A stretch of 64,000 nucleotides of DNA from Aporrectodea caliginosa (GCA_020284085.1 JACEVL010000105.1:287001-351000), one strand, 5' to 3'. Positions 50,741 to 61,619 are shown, numbered from the stretch's first letter. Numbers and translations are program-made. The notes: a model not told the origin generated them from the sequence alone.

Positions 50741-51015
50741 AACGATGTAAGGAACACTGTATAGTACTTGAACACTTTACAGCTAAGTAAGATATCCAAC
50801 CACAATGAGAGAACACAACAACGCCCCCCTTCTCTCCTCTCTCATCTGTATTTATAACCTTCAGGATGAAGGGAGAAAGGGAACACGGACAGGTAACCAG
50901 GGCGATGGCGATCTGGTCGGCGGCGAGCGACTGCAGGATGAAGGGATAGATAAACACCGTCGAGACTGCTTATCGCCATCGATTGATGCTGCGTCATTAG
51001 AAAGTGGCGCTTAAT

Positions 51016-51600
51016 AAATGCAAAAACATAATATTATGATTATCCTTAGCACGTCAATTCCCAGATGTCGCTAAGCAATAGATGATACAATGCTCGTCTT
51101 AGACACCTTTAACACTTATTCATCCGACGCTATAAATTTAGCCAATGCGTTTAATCGGTATACCTTAATAAGAGCTGTAATATGCCAAAATAATCTTTGT
51201 CGGCGGCAACGGCCAATGTTGTCATAAGCTGCCGTTAAACTGGGAAACCAACCAATCGGTATACCGACCTCAACACGTATCATTACGAGGTAAGGTCGAC
51301 GTGAACGGCCATTGACGGCCACAAAATGGTGATAAACTCAGGAAAATCTGTGGGTGGTGCCTGTCCGAAGGCTGGATTATTAAGGAGGGCGACGCTATAT
51401 CTGTGGATGTTAACGGACCTTACCGGCCACAGGATGTCTCCACACAAAGCAAAACCCGCCTACCTTGGAGAAGTGCCAGTCTGAAGGCTAGAATAAGGGG
51501 GAGACGATAATCAGCTTCATTATGAAACAGCGTCGTTAAACCGAAATTGCAGACTTATTAGACGTACTTACATGTAAATCTGCGAAATGGTTTCTATGGT
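51016..51600 (+). repeat. Modular unit with inserted 88-bp copy
   Basis: Tail at 51095, an 88-bp copy at 51172-51256, M1 at 51290 (GGTAAGGTCGACGTGAACGG), M3 at 51382, core GTGGATGTTAACGGACCTTA at 51402 and CAGCGTCGTTAAACCG at 51528. Colinear with 40500-40900, which has no 88-bp copy. Confidence 0.7.
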
Positions 51601-51604
51601 TGTT

Positions 51605-51860
51605 TGGTTATGCGTTCATCCCAAAGCATCAATTTCAAATCCCGAGAGGGAAGAAAAACACTCAGAATTGTTCCTTAAGCTTAACCTGAAAGTCAGCTAT
51701 GGTTGAAGTGTTAGCGGCTTTAAATTTCTTAACCTCAGCATACGAGGGCGGTGGAACAGTCCTTTCCCTCGCTGTCTGATTTTCCCACCTACATCCATTA
51801 TAATGGAACTGGCTAGGAGATACAAGGAGCCGAAATCTCCAACGAAACAAATAACCTAGG
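51605..51860 (-). repeat. SINE-F copy, minus strand
   Basis: TTCAAATCCCGAGAGGG at the 3' end, then AGTGTTAGCGGCTTTAAATT, GTCCTTTCCCTCGCTGTCTG; the head is missing. Confidence 0.65.
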
Positions 51861-52006
51861 TGACTAAACGCAGTTTCTGAATTTATATCACCGGCGGAGA
51901 ACGTTTTAAAGGTGTTTAACGACACAATAGGATTATCCATTGTATAAAGAAATCTGATGGTTTTCATTACCTGTAACGTTGATCTTGCCTTACCAGATCC
52001 ACGATG

Positions 52007-52070
52007 CTGTTTGAAAGTGAGATACGGGAGCCCTGTGAGAGGGCACTTGGAAGAACTAGGACCGCAGATC
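52007..52070 (+). pseudogene. SANS-like exon 1 remnant, copy 2
   Basis: 64 bp that match exon 1 of the 20-kb copy (antisense) at roughly 85 percent: GAGGGCACTTGGAAGAACTA against GAGGGCACTTGGAAGGACTA. In the ankyrin frame there are several stops. It lies 1 kb upstream of the matching exon 2, on the same strand, as expected for one gene copy. Confidence 0.55.
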
Positions 52071-52269
52071 TTCTTCTTTTTCTTATAAGGCGAATGTCAC
52101 CCTTAAAAGAGTGTGTGTCATTATTTTTGAACGGTTTCATCGTTCCTATAATTATCACAACAAAGCTATTCGATAAATCGCATTCGCTATATTGCTGGAT
52201 TTATACTGAGAGCGTTTTAAAAGTGTCTACTGAGACAAAGAGTGGCAGAAATGAGTTGGCTAAGAAGAA

Positions 52270-52586
52270 TAACTAGGAGCACCAGACGAGACAGCTAAGA
52301 AGAATAACGGGGAAGAAGGATCAGCCGAGACAGAATTCGTGATGTTGTAATCCGGAAGGAGTTGGGAGCAGAGGGAAACCCTGGTAGACAAGATCAGAAA
52401 AAGAAGACTGACATGGTTCGCTCTTGCAGTAAGAATGGACGATCAGAGATTACCAGCAAGGGCATAATATTGCCACGTGGAGGGAACACGGAGTCAAGGA
52501 AGACACACAAAGATGGAAAACGGGAAACAAGATATTGCAGAAAAAGACATGGACATGAGAACGACCCTGGATGCTATCATAGACAG
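52270..52586 (+). pseudogene. LINE-T ORF2 C-terminal remnant
   Basis: Across two frames the plus strand gives IRDVVIRKELGAE and then LVDKIRKRRLTWFALAVRMD, followed by DQRLPARA, CHVEGTRSQGR and DAIIDRKKW. This is the C-terminal region common in non-LTR elements of the RTE/CR1 kind (RIRKRRLxWxGHVxRM). A stop and at least one frameshift are present. SINE-C starts at its 3' end. Confidence 0.75.
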
Positions 52587-52805
52587 AAAGAAATGGGGGC
52601 CCGATAGCGCATTGGATAACATCTGGCGTAGAGAGCGAGAGGTACTGAGTTCGAGTCCCGTAGGGCGGACATGCTTTGTAGGCTGCTATTAGCGCCGTGT
52701 ATTGAAGGCTGTCTGTTCTGTTAGTAGTTAAGATTTCAATTGCATAACATGTAAATGTACAGCGCAGTGCGTTTGTCAAGCGCTTAATTAAAGATAAGAT
52801 ATTAT
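52587..52805 (+). repeat. SINE-C copy, plus strand
   Basis: Head GGGCCCGATAGCGCATTGGA with B box GAGTTCGAGTCCCG, body GTAGGCTGCTATTAGCGCCG, TAACATGTAAATGTACAGCG, GTTTGTCAAGCGC and (ATT)n tail. It gives the family in sense orientation. Confidence 0.85.
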
Positions 52806-53091
52806 TATTACTATAAAATTAAATCATCTTGTAAAAACCTCATCTTGTAAAAACCTCATGGTCGGCACAAACTTGATAGAAAAGGAAAAAGAGAAGAAGA
52901 AGAATGAGACAAAAGCATCTTTCATTGTTCAGCGATGTCTTACGGCTTTCAAGACCGTTGACGTTTCCTTGCCTCACCAGATTTATACAGCGCCCTAATA
53001 ACTTCGGGTGCGCGATCGACCTTATTCACAGGTGCTAAGTCAAAACAAAATCTTTGGGTAGGTATATATAAGGTCAGAATCGTTCTTCTAG

Positions 53092-53452
53092 CGCCTGTTT
53101 AAATCGTTGCGATTACTTCGGTCGAACGGCGCTACATCATTCGGCTGGAAACGGTCACGTGGGCTGCGTGGTATTTCTCGTCGTATTCGGGGTCAACATA
53201 TGGTCACTCGGTAACAATTTGAACTCGCCGCTAGACGTCGCTGCAACCCACAATCCTCGAATGACCGTGGTCAGCTGTCTGAACAAGGCGGCGGCTGACC
53301 AGATGTCCAGCAACGTCCGATACGTCCGTGACGCCGAGAGACGAGCCAAGCACTTCCAGAAGTCACCTCAGGAGATGGAGGTCGCAGAAGCCGACGGCAT
53401 GAAACTGAGTTCGAGTCGTAGTTTACCGTCCTATCTTGAATTTTTGAAATAA
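53092..53452 (+). pseudogene. SANS/ANKS4B-like exon 2, copy 2, open frame
   Basis: A terminal exon of an ankyrin scaffold gene of the USH1G/ANKS4B family. The frame is open for 120 codons from the acceptor TTCTTCTAG (ending 53091) to TAA at 53450. It reads DYFGRTALHHSAGNGHVGCV, FLVVFGVNIWSLGNNLNSPL and DVAATHNPRMTVVSC, then the family-like post-ankyrin segment RDAERRAKHFQKSPQEME. A GAAATAAAC stretch at the stop could act as a poly(A) signal. No SAM domain follows and exon 1 is decayed, so I call it a pseudogene even though this exon is intact. If an upstream exon exists outside my recognition, a short expressed protein is possible. Confidence 0.7.
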
Positions 53453-53454
53453 AC

Positions 53455-53590
53455 TTTCCTAGATCCGTTCCAAATATTCCAGATGCATCTTGAAACCATT
53501 CGGGAACCGTTCTAAATCCATTCCAAATGCCATTCAGGAATCAACTCACGCTCAACCCTCTCTACATTCGAACTCCATCCTAATATTATT
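53455..53590 (+). repeat. Repeat R next to SANS-like exon 2
   Basis: CTAGATCCGTTCCAAATATT, CCATTCCAAATGCCATTCAG and TCGAACTCCATCCTA; reverse orientation relative to 15655. It directly follows the exon. Confidence 0.7.
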
Positions 53591-53784
53591 ATTTATTAGT
53601 TTTACTACTACAATTATTAATATTACGCATTTATTAAGCGCCACAATCTAATGACCGATGGTAGGTGGTTTTCTATTTTTCATCATAATTTTGTGGCCGC
53701 TATTGACCGTTAACGTCGACATTACACTATTATACGCTGGTGCTATCGGGAGCTGAATAGCGACTTTTTTTTTTTTTTTATTCC

Positions 53785-54606
53785 GTAGTTTAACGTCATC
53801 ATATGACATCAAAGGCCGTTGACGACAATTCAAGATTATGTACAATACAGTTGAAACAAAATTGATAGAGTTAAAGGCATCTAAACAGTACTCTACAATG
53901 TCACTAATATTCATCGTTTAGCAGCATAATATTATAGTTCAGATATTAATGTCAATGTTACTTGCATAAGATAACATACTGTAAGATTGTCTTTCAGGAA
54001 AATTAGACACTGTTTTGGAGCAATTATCACACATACATTTTTTTATGTAAAATGAAAAGATTCCTGATAAACAGCAACAATGTACACGAGATTTCCAATC
54101 CAGCTATTCAATGATATAACAGCATTGATTTCAAGTTTATAAAAACCTGTAATTAGGAAGTTTACAAAACCTGAAATTATGATATGAACTTTATATTTTA
54201 ATTTTTAATTTTCAAACTTTTTTTTTCTCACTAAATGCAACCAGACATTATAATTAAAATACATGCATCTATAGGCATTCATTGAAAATGATAGCTCCCC
54301 ACCACACGATAAAGACACGAACAGAAAAGAGCACTGCAATCTGACATGAGATTCTCAATCTTTCACTTTTAATTTTTAATATCAGTTTAATGGTTATTAA
54401 ATCTTATTATATATGTTATTTTGACATGAAATTCTTAGTTTACTTATAAATGTTTACATAGGTAATCAATCATTACAAACAAGCAATGTTAGTATAATAT
54501 ATACAAATGGCTTCAAAATAACAAACTTATAAATCATTCACATTTTACACCCTAACAAAATGTCTACACAAGGGCAAAACTAACCCATCAACGTCCACTG
54601 ACATTA
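53785..54606 (-). repeat. AT-rich repeat T, copy 2, with core at its end
   Basis: Reverse complement of 13893-14690. At its 53.8-kb end it retains a core (AGTTTAACGTCATCATATGA, CAAAGGCCGTTGACGAC) missing from copy 1. The other end shows ATGTCAGTGG without 88-bp copies. An oligo-T run at 53766-53780 lies just outside. Confidence 0.85.
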
Positions 54607-55045
54607 TAAACATTACAACCAAATAGCGCATTAGAATTATTTATAGCGTGGAAGGATACATTTTAAAGGTGTCTTACACGACCGCAATATCATTAATTGT
54701 TTAGCGACATCTGGTGACCGCCAAAGCTAATAATTACTTCGACCTTCAAATTATGTTCCAATTTAAAATATTTCCATCCGTAGATTAGTAACCGTTTAAC
54801 GACGCGCCATCATTAGAGAGATAATGAGCGTTGCATTGGCATCACTAGGGTTGGTGTCACCCAGTGCGGTAACTCATGGTGTCACCCCAATGGACCTCCT
54901 TCCTTGCCAGACCATGTAGAATCATGGCATTAGGCAGAGTGCTTATTTTGTCTTGTCAGACTTTTAGATGGTGAGCAATACACATTAATACACAGCGCCT
55001 CTGATTGGTGTACTCTGCGAGAGGCGCTATATAAATTTTTGATTA
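54607..55045. repeat. M4 (minus) and SINE/LINE 3' tail
   Basis: AGACACC tail and core at 54645-54770 (minus), then 54830-55045, which ends CAGCGCCTCTGATTGGTGTA, GAGAGGCGCTATATAAATTT, the terminal motif also found at 50700, 60925 and 61520. Confidence 0.6.
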
Positions 55046-55061
55046 ATACACAGGTAAACGA

Positions 55062-55064
55062 TTA

Positions 55065-55156
<92 letters not shown>

Positions 55157-55287
55157 TAATAATAATATATTATATTATATTATTATTTATTATAGTATCT
55201 ATCGAGCATTATAGTACGAACGACGATTAGGGTCATTTCCAGACAAATTACATCATATAGTAATCTCTAAGTCCCTGAGGGATCCTG

Positions 55288-55373
<86 letters not shown>
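55062..55373. repeat. Two TAA microsatellites
   Basis: (TAA)n at 55062-55185 and 55291-55373 separated by TATTA-rich sequence. The second directly precedes the 3' end of SINE-C. Confidence 0.95.
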
Positions 55374-55375
<2 letters not shown>

Positions 55376-55390
55376 ACACATAACGCAATC

Positions 55391-55616
55391 ATTTCTTTAT
55401 TGAAGCGCCTGACAAACGCACTGCGGTGTACATTTACATGTTATGCAATTGAAACAACAAACGACAGAAGACATAAATCTTAACTACTAACAGAACAGAC
55501 AGCCTGCAATACACGGCGCTAATAGCAGCCTACAAAGCTTGTCCGCCCTACGGACCTTGAACTCGGTACCTCTCGATCTCTATGCCAGTGTATTATCCAA
55601 TGCACTATCGGGCCCA
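55391..55616 (-). repeat. SINE-C copy, minus strand
   Basis: GAAGCGCCTGACAAACGCAC, GCGGTGTACATTTACATGTT, CTACGGACCTTGAACTCGGT and CCAATGCACTATCGGGCCC on the plus strand. Confidence 0.85.
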
Positions 55617-57020
55617 CTTCAACTTGTAGCAAGATAAAATGACATTTCAGCAAGAGCAGAAAGCAGTGAACGCGCCATGACTATTGGGGTACCAAGGGAC
55701 CCCAGTTGGTCATATTAAGGAGTGAAATATGTTGGTCGCATGAGGTTTAAAGGTGTTTTTGTGAATGACTATTTTATAATGCCATGCGTGGAGCAGGACC
55801 TAGCAATGTTTAGCCATATATATCGAATGCGTTAATTTAACATTTAATTTCATATAATTATATCGACGTTTTGAAACGTTTTAAAGGTATCTTATGTTGA
55901 CCAACTATTAACATTGCTACACACCTTAAGTCAGTAAGAAGAAAGTGAATGAGTGCGTGTGCGTGTGTGTGCGAGTATGTACGTATTTGCATGTATGAGC
56001 GTGTTGGTATATATATTTGCGTATGTATATATTTCTGTTTGTAAGAACGTATGCATGTATATCTGTTGTCTTCGGGTAAGAAATATCTTCAGTTAAGAAA
56101 TTTATCCGCCATTTAGAACCTCGCAAAAACAATGACCCTCTCTAATTCGCATGAATCTGTCGATAGAGAAAGGCGGTTACAACAGTTCAAGAGGTCGCTA
56201 GATGGCGTTAAACCATTTTCAATGTAATACTCCCTTTAGACACCTTTAACACGTCTTTGATAACACCATTTTAAGGTGTCAAAATAAATCCATACAATGT
56301 GAAAAAATTCAATGTTAAACAGCATAATGCATCTGTTACTTCTGCGACAAAACGCGGTTTCCTATTTATATCGTCGGTAGAACGTTTAAAAAGGTGTCTA
56401 GCAACACAATCGTATCATCCATTGTTAAGCAAAATGTTACGGTTTCCACGACCGGTAACGTTGATCTCACCATACCAGAGTAGCTTACGTGCTACATGTA
56501 TGGGTGTATCGTAATCGTAATCTCGAGCTTTCTACGGCACCCGAGAATGCTAAGTAGAGGGAACGAACTTATTCGCAGGCGCTCATTCAAAACACAATCG
56601 ATCGGTAATTAAGGTGATAAGTAAAATTCACTGAGACACGCGACAAGGGATTAGTAAGTAAGCATTAATTCATGTAGTGTTAAACCGTTTACAGGACCAT
56701 TGTGTGGCCTCTGTGGGACCACTGACATCCTTTATTTAGACACCTTTAACACGTCTCTGATAGACCATATAAATACATCAGTTGTGCTCTATTGGTGTGT
56801 GGAAACTTAACGCAGTTTATGTAAAGTGAAGTCGTCGTCAACGGACTTGGAATCCACAGCGATTAATAAACAATGGTTACTACATGTATTCTTCCGAAGC
56901 CACCCAGTTGGGTGCTGCCGGATTTTATGTGGCTGCTACCACTTCGCTTTCGTCATCATCATCGTCACAGTCGTCGTCATCATCGTCGTTAAATGTTTCA
57001 AGACGTTGCAGTTAAATGTT
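55617..57020. repeat. Modular remnants, no gene
   Basis: Minus tails at 55745, 55880 and 56390; plus tails at 56237 and 56740; cores at 56190, 56455 and 56830. A GTGTGCGTGTGT simple stretch lies at 55955-56000 and a TCGTCATCATCG stretch at 56950-56990. Confidence 0.5.
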
Positions 57021-57029
57021 TTATTATTA

Positions 57030-58047
57030 TTATTATTAAATAAATTTATAACGCGCGCAAGGTCACACCGAAATGTGAATCTGAGGCGCGGATAGTCAGC
57101 CGCCAGGTGAAGATGCACTTAGATTTCTAAATCCTTGAAAGCAAAGGAGAAATAGTGAGTTTTGAGCCGCTTTTTGAAGGAAGGAAGTGAAGTTGAGCTA
57201 CGAAGAGAAAGTGGTAGTCGATTCCATTCCCTTGGAGCAGAGGCGTGGAATGCACGAGAGCCCATAACTGTTCTGCATCGTGGCTCAGCTAGAAGACCTG
57301 TACTTGATGATCGCAGGCAACGAGGAGGGATGTAAGGAGTTAGTAGTGCATGAATATAGGTAGGTGTGCTGGTACTGAGGGCTTTGTAGGTCAAACAGGC
57401 CAATTTAAATTTTATTCTGAATTCAACAGGAAGCCAATGCAGATCGTGGAGTAGGACTGAGGAGCATGTTCGTAGTGGGACACGCATCACTACACGAGCT
57501 AAGGAGTTTTGGATTCGTTGCAGCCTTTTGAGTTCAAGGTTTGAGACACCCACAAAAAGGGAATTAGCATAATCAAGACGAGAGGATACAAGTGAACAGG
57601 CTATAGTTTGAGACATATTCTTTGTTAGAGCCGACCTGATGTGACGTATTGCCCTGATGTGATAGAAACAAGATTTACAAAGGTTTGTTATGTGTGGTCG
57701 GAATGTGAGCTTACTGTCCAGGGTTACCCCAAGTGTTTTGACAGTATCTAAAAGAGACACAGCAGTGCCTGCGAGGTCGACACTAGAAAGTGAAGGGAAA
57801 GAACGCAGGCGTTGGCCTGAACCGAACAGAATTGCCTCATACTTGTTTGGGTTTATGGCCAAACCATTGAAACAGAACCATGCATACATAGATGAGAGGC
57901 ACTCTTCAAGTTTTAGTTGACCAGACTGGTCAGTGTGTGACAGAGCAATATGTAGCTGAGTATCATCCGCGTACTGTTGTAATTGGATTCCAAAGTGCTT
58001 AGCTATATGACTGATTGGGGAAGTAAAGACTGTAAATAATAAAGTTG
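57030..58047 (-). mobile_element. LINE-P, 5' truncated non-LTR retrotransposon
   Basis: The minus strand runs from a truncated RT (58047) to a 3' UTR with TTCACATTTCGGTGTGACCT, CGCGCGTTATAAATTT and a short (AAT)n tail near 57030. The same 3' UTR forms the stub at 28419-28499. Confidence 0.9.
57119..58047 (-). pseudogene. LINE-P reverse transcriptase, C-terminal half
   Basis: An open frame of about 305 codons that enters without a start codon. It has FTSPISHIAKHFGIQLQQ, catalytic YADDTQLHIA near 57970, INPNKYEAILFGSG, LGVTLDSKLTFRPHI, SRLDYANSLFVGVS and the terminal REWNRLPLSLRSS, ending KDLEI. It belongs to the CR1/Jockey-like group by these motifs. The YADD box is intact, but the finger domain and endonuclease are missing, so it cannot move by itself. 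Good frame preservation points to a young insertion. Confidence 0.9.
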
Positions 58048-58860
58048 TAGCCTAATATTTAATATATAGCTTTTTAGCTTAGTCGAACTTGGCTGAGAAG
58101 GCCTTACGTACGATAAGTGTTGTTGAAAATATTGACACTGGACACATGGTAGTAAATAGATTAAAATAATATTGAAAACATAAGTCAATCCTGTACAACA
58201 ATTATAGCAAATCCTATCTACCTATAGTGGCGTATTTAATCTACAATAAATAGATTATTATGAGGCTTATCTGATTCCCCATTACAAGTGCACGTGGATC
58301 CCATGTCGAAGTTATCGTAGACGAATTCTTGGATTGGTCTCACGTAGTCGTAGATACTCGAGGATCAATCGCTGGTCTCGAATACGTACATCACTTCTCT
58401 GTCTTTGAAAGTCAAGGTAGCGTAGAAATATCCGAATCCACACGTAGGAAGATAGTCTCACGCTTTAAATTCCTCACAACTAACCGTCCAATTGGTTCGC
58501 AGTTGGCTCCGAATGACGATCGCTCCCAAACAACCTCGCAACAGTAATTCCAGTGGAATGTTAGTCTTTCCAAGCTTACGCCGGAACGAATGACTTAGCA
58601 ATCCCACTGTTTTACTCCGTTACACATCCACTTTCTCTCAACAGTAACTACAGCAGAATGACAGTCTTTCCTAACTTACGCAGGAACGATTGACTTCAAA
58701 TCTCGCCGTCTTACTTCATCGAATAATGTCGTGGCAACGTTTCACTACCACCGACGCTCGCAAGATTAAAGTTCGCTCGAACTTCACTTCGATCGAAACA
58801 CTTTAAATCCTGGATTCACCGTGATCGCTCCTAATAAAGTCGATCCACGTATATCTTCGC
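58048..58860. other. Unclassified sequence with 100-bp direct repeat
   Basis: ACAGTAATTCCAGTGGAATG at 58541 recurs as ACAGTAACTACAGCAGAATG at 58641, with TTACGC(C/A)GGAACGA and TGACTT following in both. The sequence may be the upstream part of the LINE fragment that follows. No gene recognised. Confidence 0.5.
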
Positions 58861-58864
58861 AACT

Positions 58865-59010
58865 CAAACGATGCTGCCGTTTCCTTCCTTTCTCGGCAAT
58901 AATTTTCACCACTCTCATCACTTCAACTTACCACATCTGTCTGAGCCCACGCTTTGTACTGCTGGAGTACCACAAGGATCTGTCCTCGGTCCTTTATTAT
59001 TTTTTTTACG
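58865..59010 (+). pseudogene. LINE-V reverse-transcriptase fragment
   Basis: The frame reads SEPTLCTAGVPQGSVLGPLL, the conserved RT motif preceding the catalytic box, and is then cut by a SINE-D head at about 59008. About 50 codons; no catalytic residues kept. Confidence 0.8.
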
Positions 59011-59110
59011 TTGTAACCGGCAACGGAGGTGCGCCATGGTCAAGTGGTTAACCCTCTGGATTATCAACTGAGAGGACGGGGGATCAAATCCGATGTTATG
59101 AGGTCGCTCT
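59008..59110 (+). repeat. SINE-D head
   Basis: GGAGGTGCGCCATGGTCAAG, GAGAGGACGGGGGATCAAAT; the body is missing. Confidence 0.65.
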
Positions 59111-60190
59111 ATGGTGTGGAGATTTTAATGCTCTTCTTAGACACCTTTTTAACGTATTTTATGGACCGTGTCCAGGCTTCGCCCTCCTCCTTTAGTCCCA
59201 AGCCTGGATGAAGGAGGAGGGCGACGCTTATCATCTTTGTTATCACACAGTGTAAGTAAAGTGAAACTACAATCGCCAGATGAAAGCATCACAATCGAAC
59301 TGGCTAATTTCACGTTGTCAGAAACCCATAATGGTTTTATTGAATTTATATGGGTACATGTTGAAAGGTATGGCTCTCCACTGTATCCGTGGTTATCTAT
59401 GGTGTAGTGGCTACAGCGCTGAAATATCAACCGTAAGAAGATCAAGGGAACTAATTCGTCTTTGTAGCGAATGCTATAATTATCTAATGTCTTGTTTTTT
59501 ACAAATGTTCATAGAGAACTAATTAGTTATAGTTTGGTTAATAGATGCGAAACTGAATTAGTAAATAACAGCTACACGTTGAATTATAATGATTTCATAA
59601 TTTGACCTGCAATGTCTTGAGACAGAAGGAAGGAAACGAGAAGTTAGTGATGAACGATGCCGCATCAAATCAGGTCATAGAGGACGGATAATTATAAAAT
59701 AATGGCTGAAAAGGAAGTTCAACGTAGGAAGTTGAAACATACAGATGTTTGTAAAGTTCGCTGCGGTTAAAATAAAAAAATACTAAATACAAAGTCTCAC
59801 GGATATGACTCGATCATGAAGTTTAATTGTAACTCTATTATAATAGTTATGTCGATTGCGATTAGAAGCGAAGGACTGGCTCTGCACTGGCACTAGAAAC
59901 ACATCTACTGGATGCTAGATACCGTAAAACCCTTGACAATGAAACGGTCTCCTTAGACACCTTTAATACGTTTTTAATCGGTCCTATGAAACGGTCAGTC
60001 GCGTTATATCGGTAGGTTATGTTTTATCTAAAATAAATATAAGCTGATGTCGACGTAAACGGCCTTGTAATTCGAAAGGCTCAGTTACACGATGATAAAA
60101 CTTCACTGTAGGGCCTACATTGTCAACAACCCATTTCTGTGCCAACGTAGTTTTATGGGCAAGTTCAAAGGGTGTTGACCTCTGTTTTAC
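59111..60190 (+). repeat. M4 tails and M2/M3 module, otherwise unclassified
   Basis: Tail at 59130, inverted M2 pieces at 59175-59275 (CCTCCTCCTTTAGTCCCAAG then GATGAAGGAGGAGGGCGACG, a short hairpin), tail at 59955, core at 60045. 59520-59930 shows nothing recognisable. Confidence 0.5.
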
Positions 60191-60193
60191 GTT

Positions 60194-60262
60194 GTAACTG
60201 GGGTGCTCTATGGTGCAATGGTTGATGTGCTGGAATTTCAACCGAGAGGGTTAAAATCCGCC
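60194..60262 (+). repeat. SINE-D head, partial
   Basis: GGGGTGCTCTATGGTGCAAT, GGTTGATGTGCTGGAATTTC and GAGAGGGTTAAAATCC. Confidence 0.55.
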
Positions 60263-60449
60263 TCTTTGCTACTAATAATATCTCCGTTTTCGTAATCGTA
60301 ATCGTAATCTCCAAACTTCTAAAGCGCCACTGAAAGCCAAGCGCAGGGCACCAGCTTATTCACGAGCGCTGCGTATAGTCAGAGGGGTTGTCCAAAAGAG
60401 TAGTCCGAGGGAAGTCCGAGTCCGGTTTCCAGAGGATCAGAGAGGGCAC

Positions 60450-60875
60450 AGCAGATGTTAAGGCGGGTGTCTTTTAGGTCGAGGATTGGAAGGTACAGGA
60501 TCAGATGAGTCAGGATATGAGTTCTTGAAAAGCAGAGACTTTAGTTTCGAGTGGAAAGCCTTGGGGTGATGGATAGAGGAGCCTGAGGCAGATGATGGTG
60601 GATGATTGGCGATGATGGTGGAGGAACCGAAAAAGTGCGGAATTCAGGAGGTAGATCGTTCCAGAGACGCGGCGCGGTGTTGGATATTGCTCGGTTGGAG
60701 AACTTGAGATGAGTAGTGACCGGGGGTCTAGAAAGAGTGAGAACGGAGGATGATCGGGTAGAGCGGGTTGGCTGGATGGTGAAGAGTTCGCGGAGATATC
60801 TGGGCTGGGAGTGTTGTAGGGAGTTGTAGGTTAGTGATAGGACTTTGAGGTGAATTCGCTCTGTGATTTTTAACC
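60450..60875 (-). pseudogene. LINE-S reverse-transcriptase C-terminus
   Basis: A minus-strand frame, without a usable start, gives KITERIHLKVLSLTYNSLQ, then QPRYLRELFTIQPTRSTR and SNRAISNTAPRLWNDLPPEF, the standard C-terminal tail of CR1/L2-like elements. It then shifts frame before an FHSKLK..LLF.NSYPDSS segment near 60510. The sequence stops abruptly at 60875, so this is a 5'-truncated copy. The family also supplied the 12687-12907 insert. Confidence 0.85.
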
Positions 60876-61385
60876 AAGTTTTCTTAGGCTTCTTCTACGG
60901 ATACCACAGAGAGCGTCTCTGATTGTACGGACTGGCGCTATATAAATTACCCTAAGCAAACAGTAACAAAACCCGTCGTCACATGCAGGAAATGTAATCA
61001 ATATCATGTCCGCGAATCTTGTGGAGTAAGTTAGGGCCGACGTGAAGACCTCTGGTAGTCGATAGCTGGCGATAAACGCTGGACAATTTATTTCTCTCCA
61101 TAGACACCCTTAAAACGCCGTCTATAAACTTATAAATATTTCAATTTTGTTATGTAGCATAATAGAGCCTTGGTCAAATAGATTGAATGTAATGTGTAGT
61201 GGAAGTCATAGCCTTGGAATCCGCAAAGGTTCAACTAAACAGCGATGAAAGTCATTTAAACTCCGCCACTACCTGAATTGTAGATGTGCCAGTCCGAATC
61301 CTAAAGAAAGGAGGAGGGCGACGCTATTCATCTTTGTTACGACACAGTGTCGTTACACAGCAACTAACCAATCCATTATTCTGCG
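60876..61385 (+). repeat. LINE/SINE tail and module fragments
   Basis: 60890-60965 ends CGTCTCTGATTGTACGGACT, GGCGCTATATAAATTACC; SINE-D 3'-end words appear at 60975-61015; a tail lies at 61098 and an M2/M3 module at 61285-61365. Confidence 0.5.
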
Positions 61386-61555
61386 TTGTCAGCAACCCCA
61401 CCTCATTAAGGACTAAACTAATGACTAGTTTTTCCTCTGTGGTCTCTCGTTCTTTAAAGACGTTTCTTTTCCCCGGGGTTTTCGTGCTGAGAGCGCTTCT
61501 GAATAGTTATTCTGAGAGAGGCGCTATATAAATCTCTAGATACAATACAATACAA
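61386..61555 (+). mobile_element. LINE-Q 3' end fragment
   Basis: Frame SRSLKTFLF followed by GAGAGGCGCTATATAAATCT and CTAGATACAATACAATACAA matches the last 150 bp of LINE-Q at 50600-50740. Extremely 5' truncated. Confidence 0.8.
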
Positions 61556-61619
61556 TTTAGATGACATCGTATTTTTTTCATATGCTGGTATGGTATATAT
61601 CCCCAGGTTACGTTAAAAC

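Larger units (their letters stand above)
49490..51015 (+). repeat. Block B, copy 2, with LINE-Q insertion
   Basis: Colinear with 39720-40215 on both sides of the LINE at about 49695-50740. In copy 1 the site reads ATTATTGTACTAACGATACA; here the same words flank the LINE, with ATTGTATT before it and TTAACGATG after. Confidence 0.85.

Noticed and set aside
53766..53780. Oligo-T run as the poly(A) tail of a processed pseudogene
   Set aside because: It adjoins a core-bearing repeat, not the SANS-like exon, and the other SANS-like copy keeps its intron.
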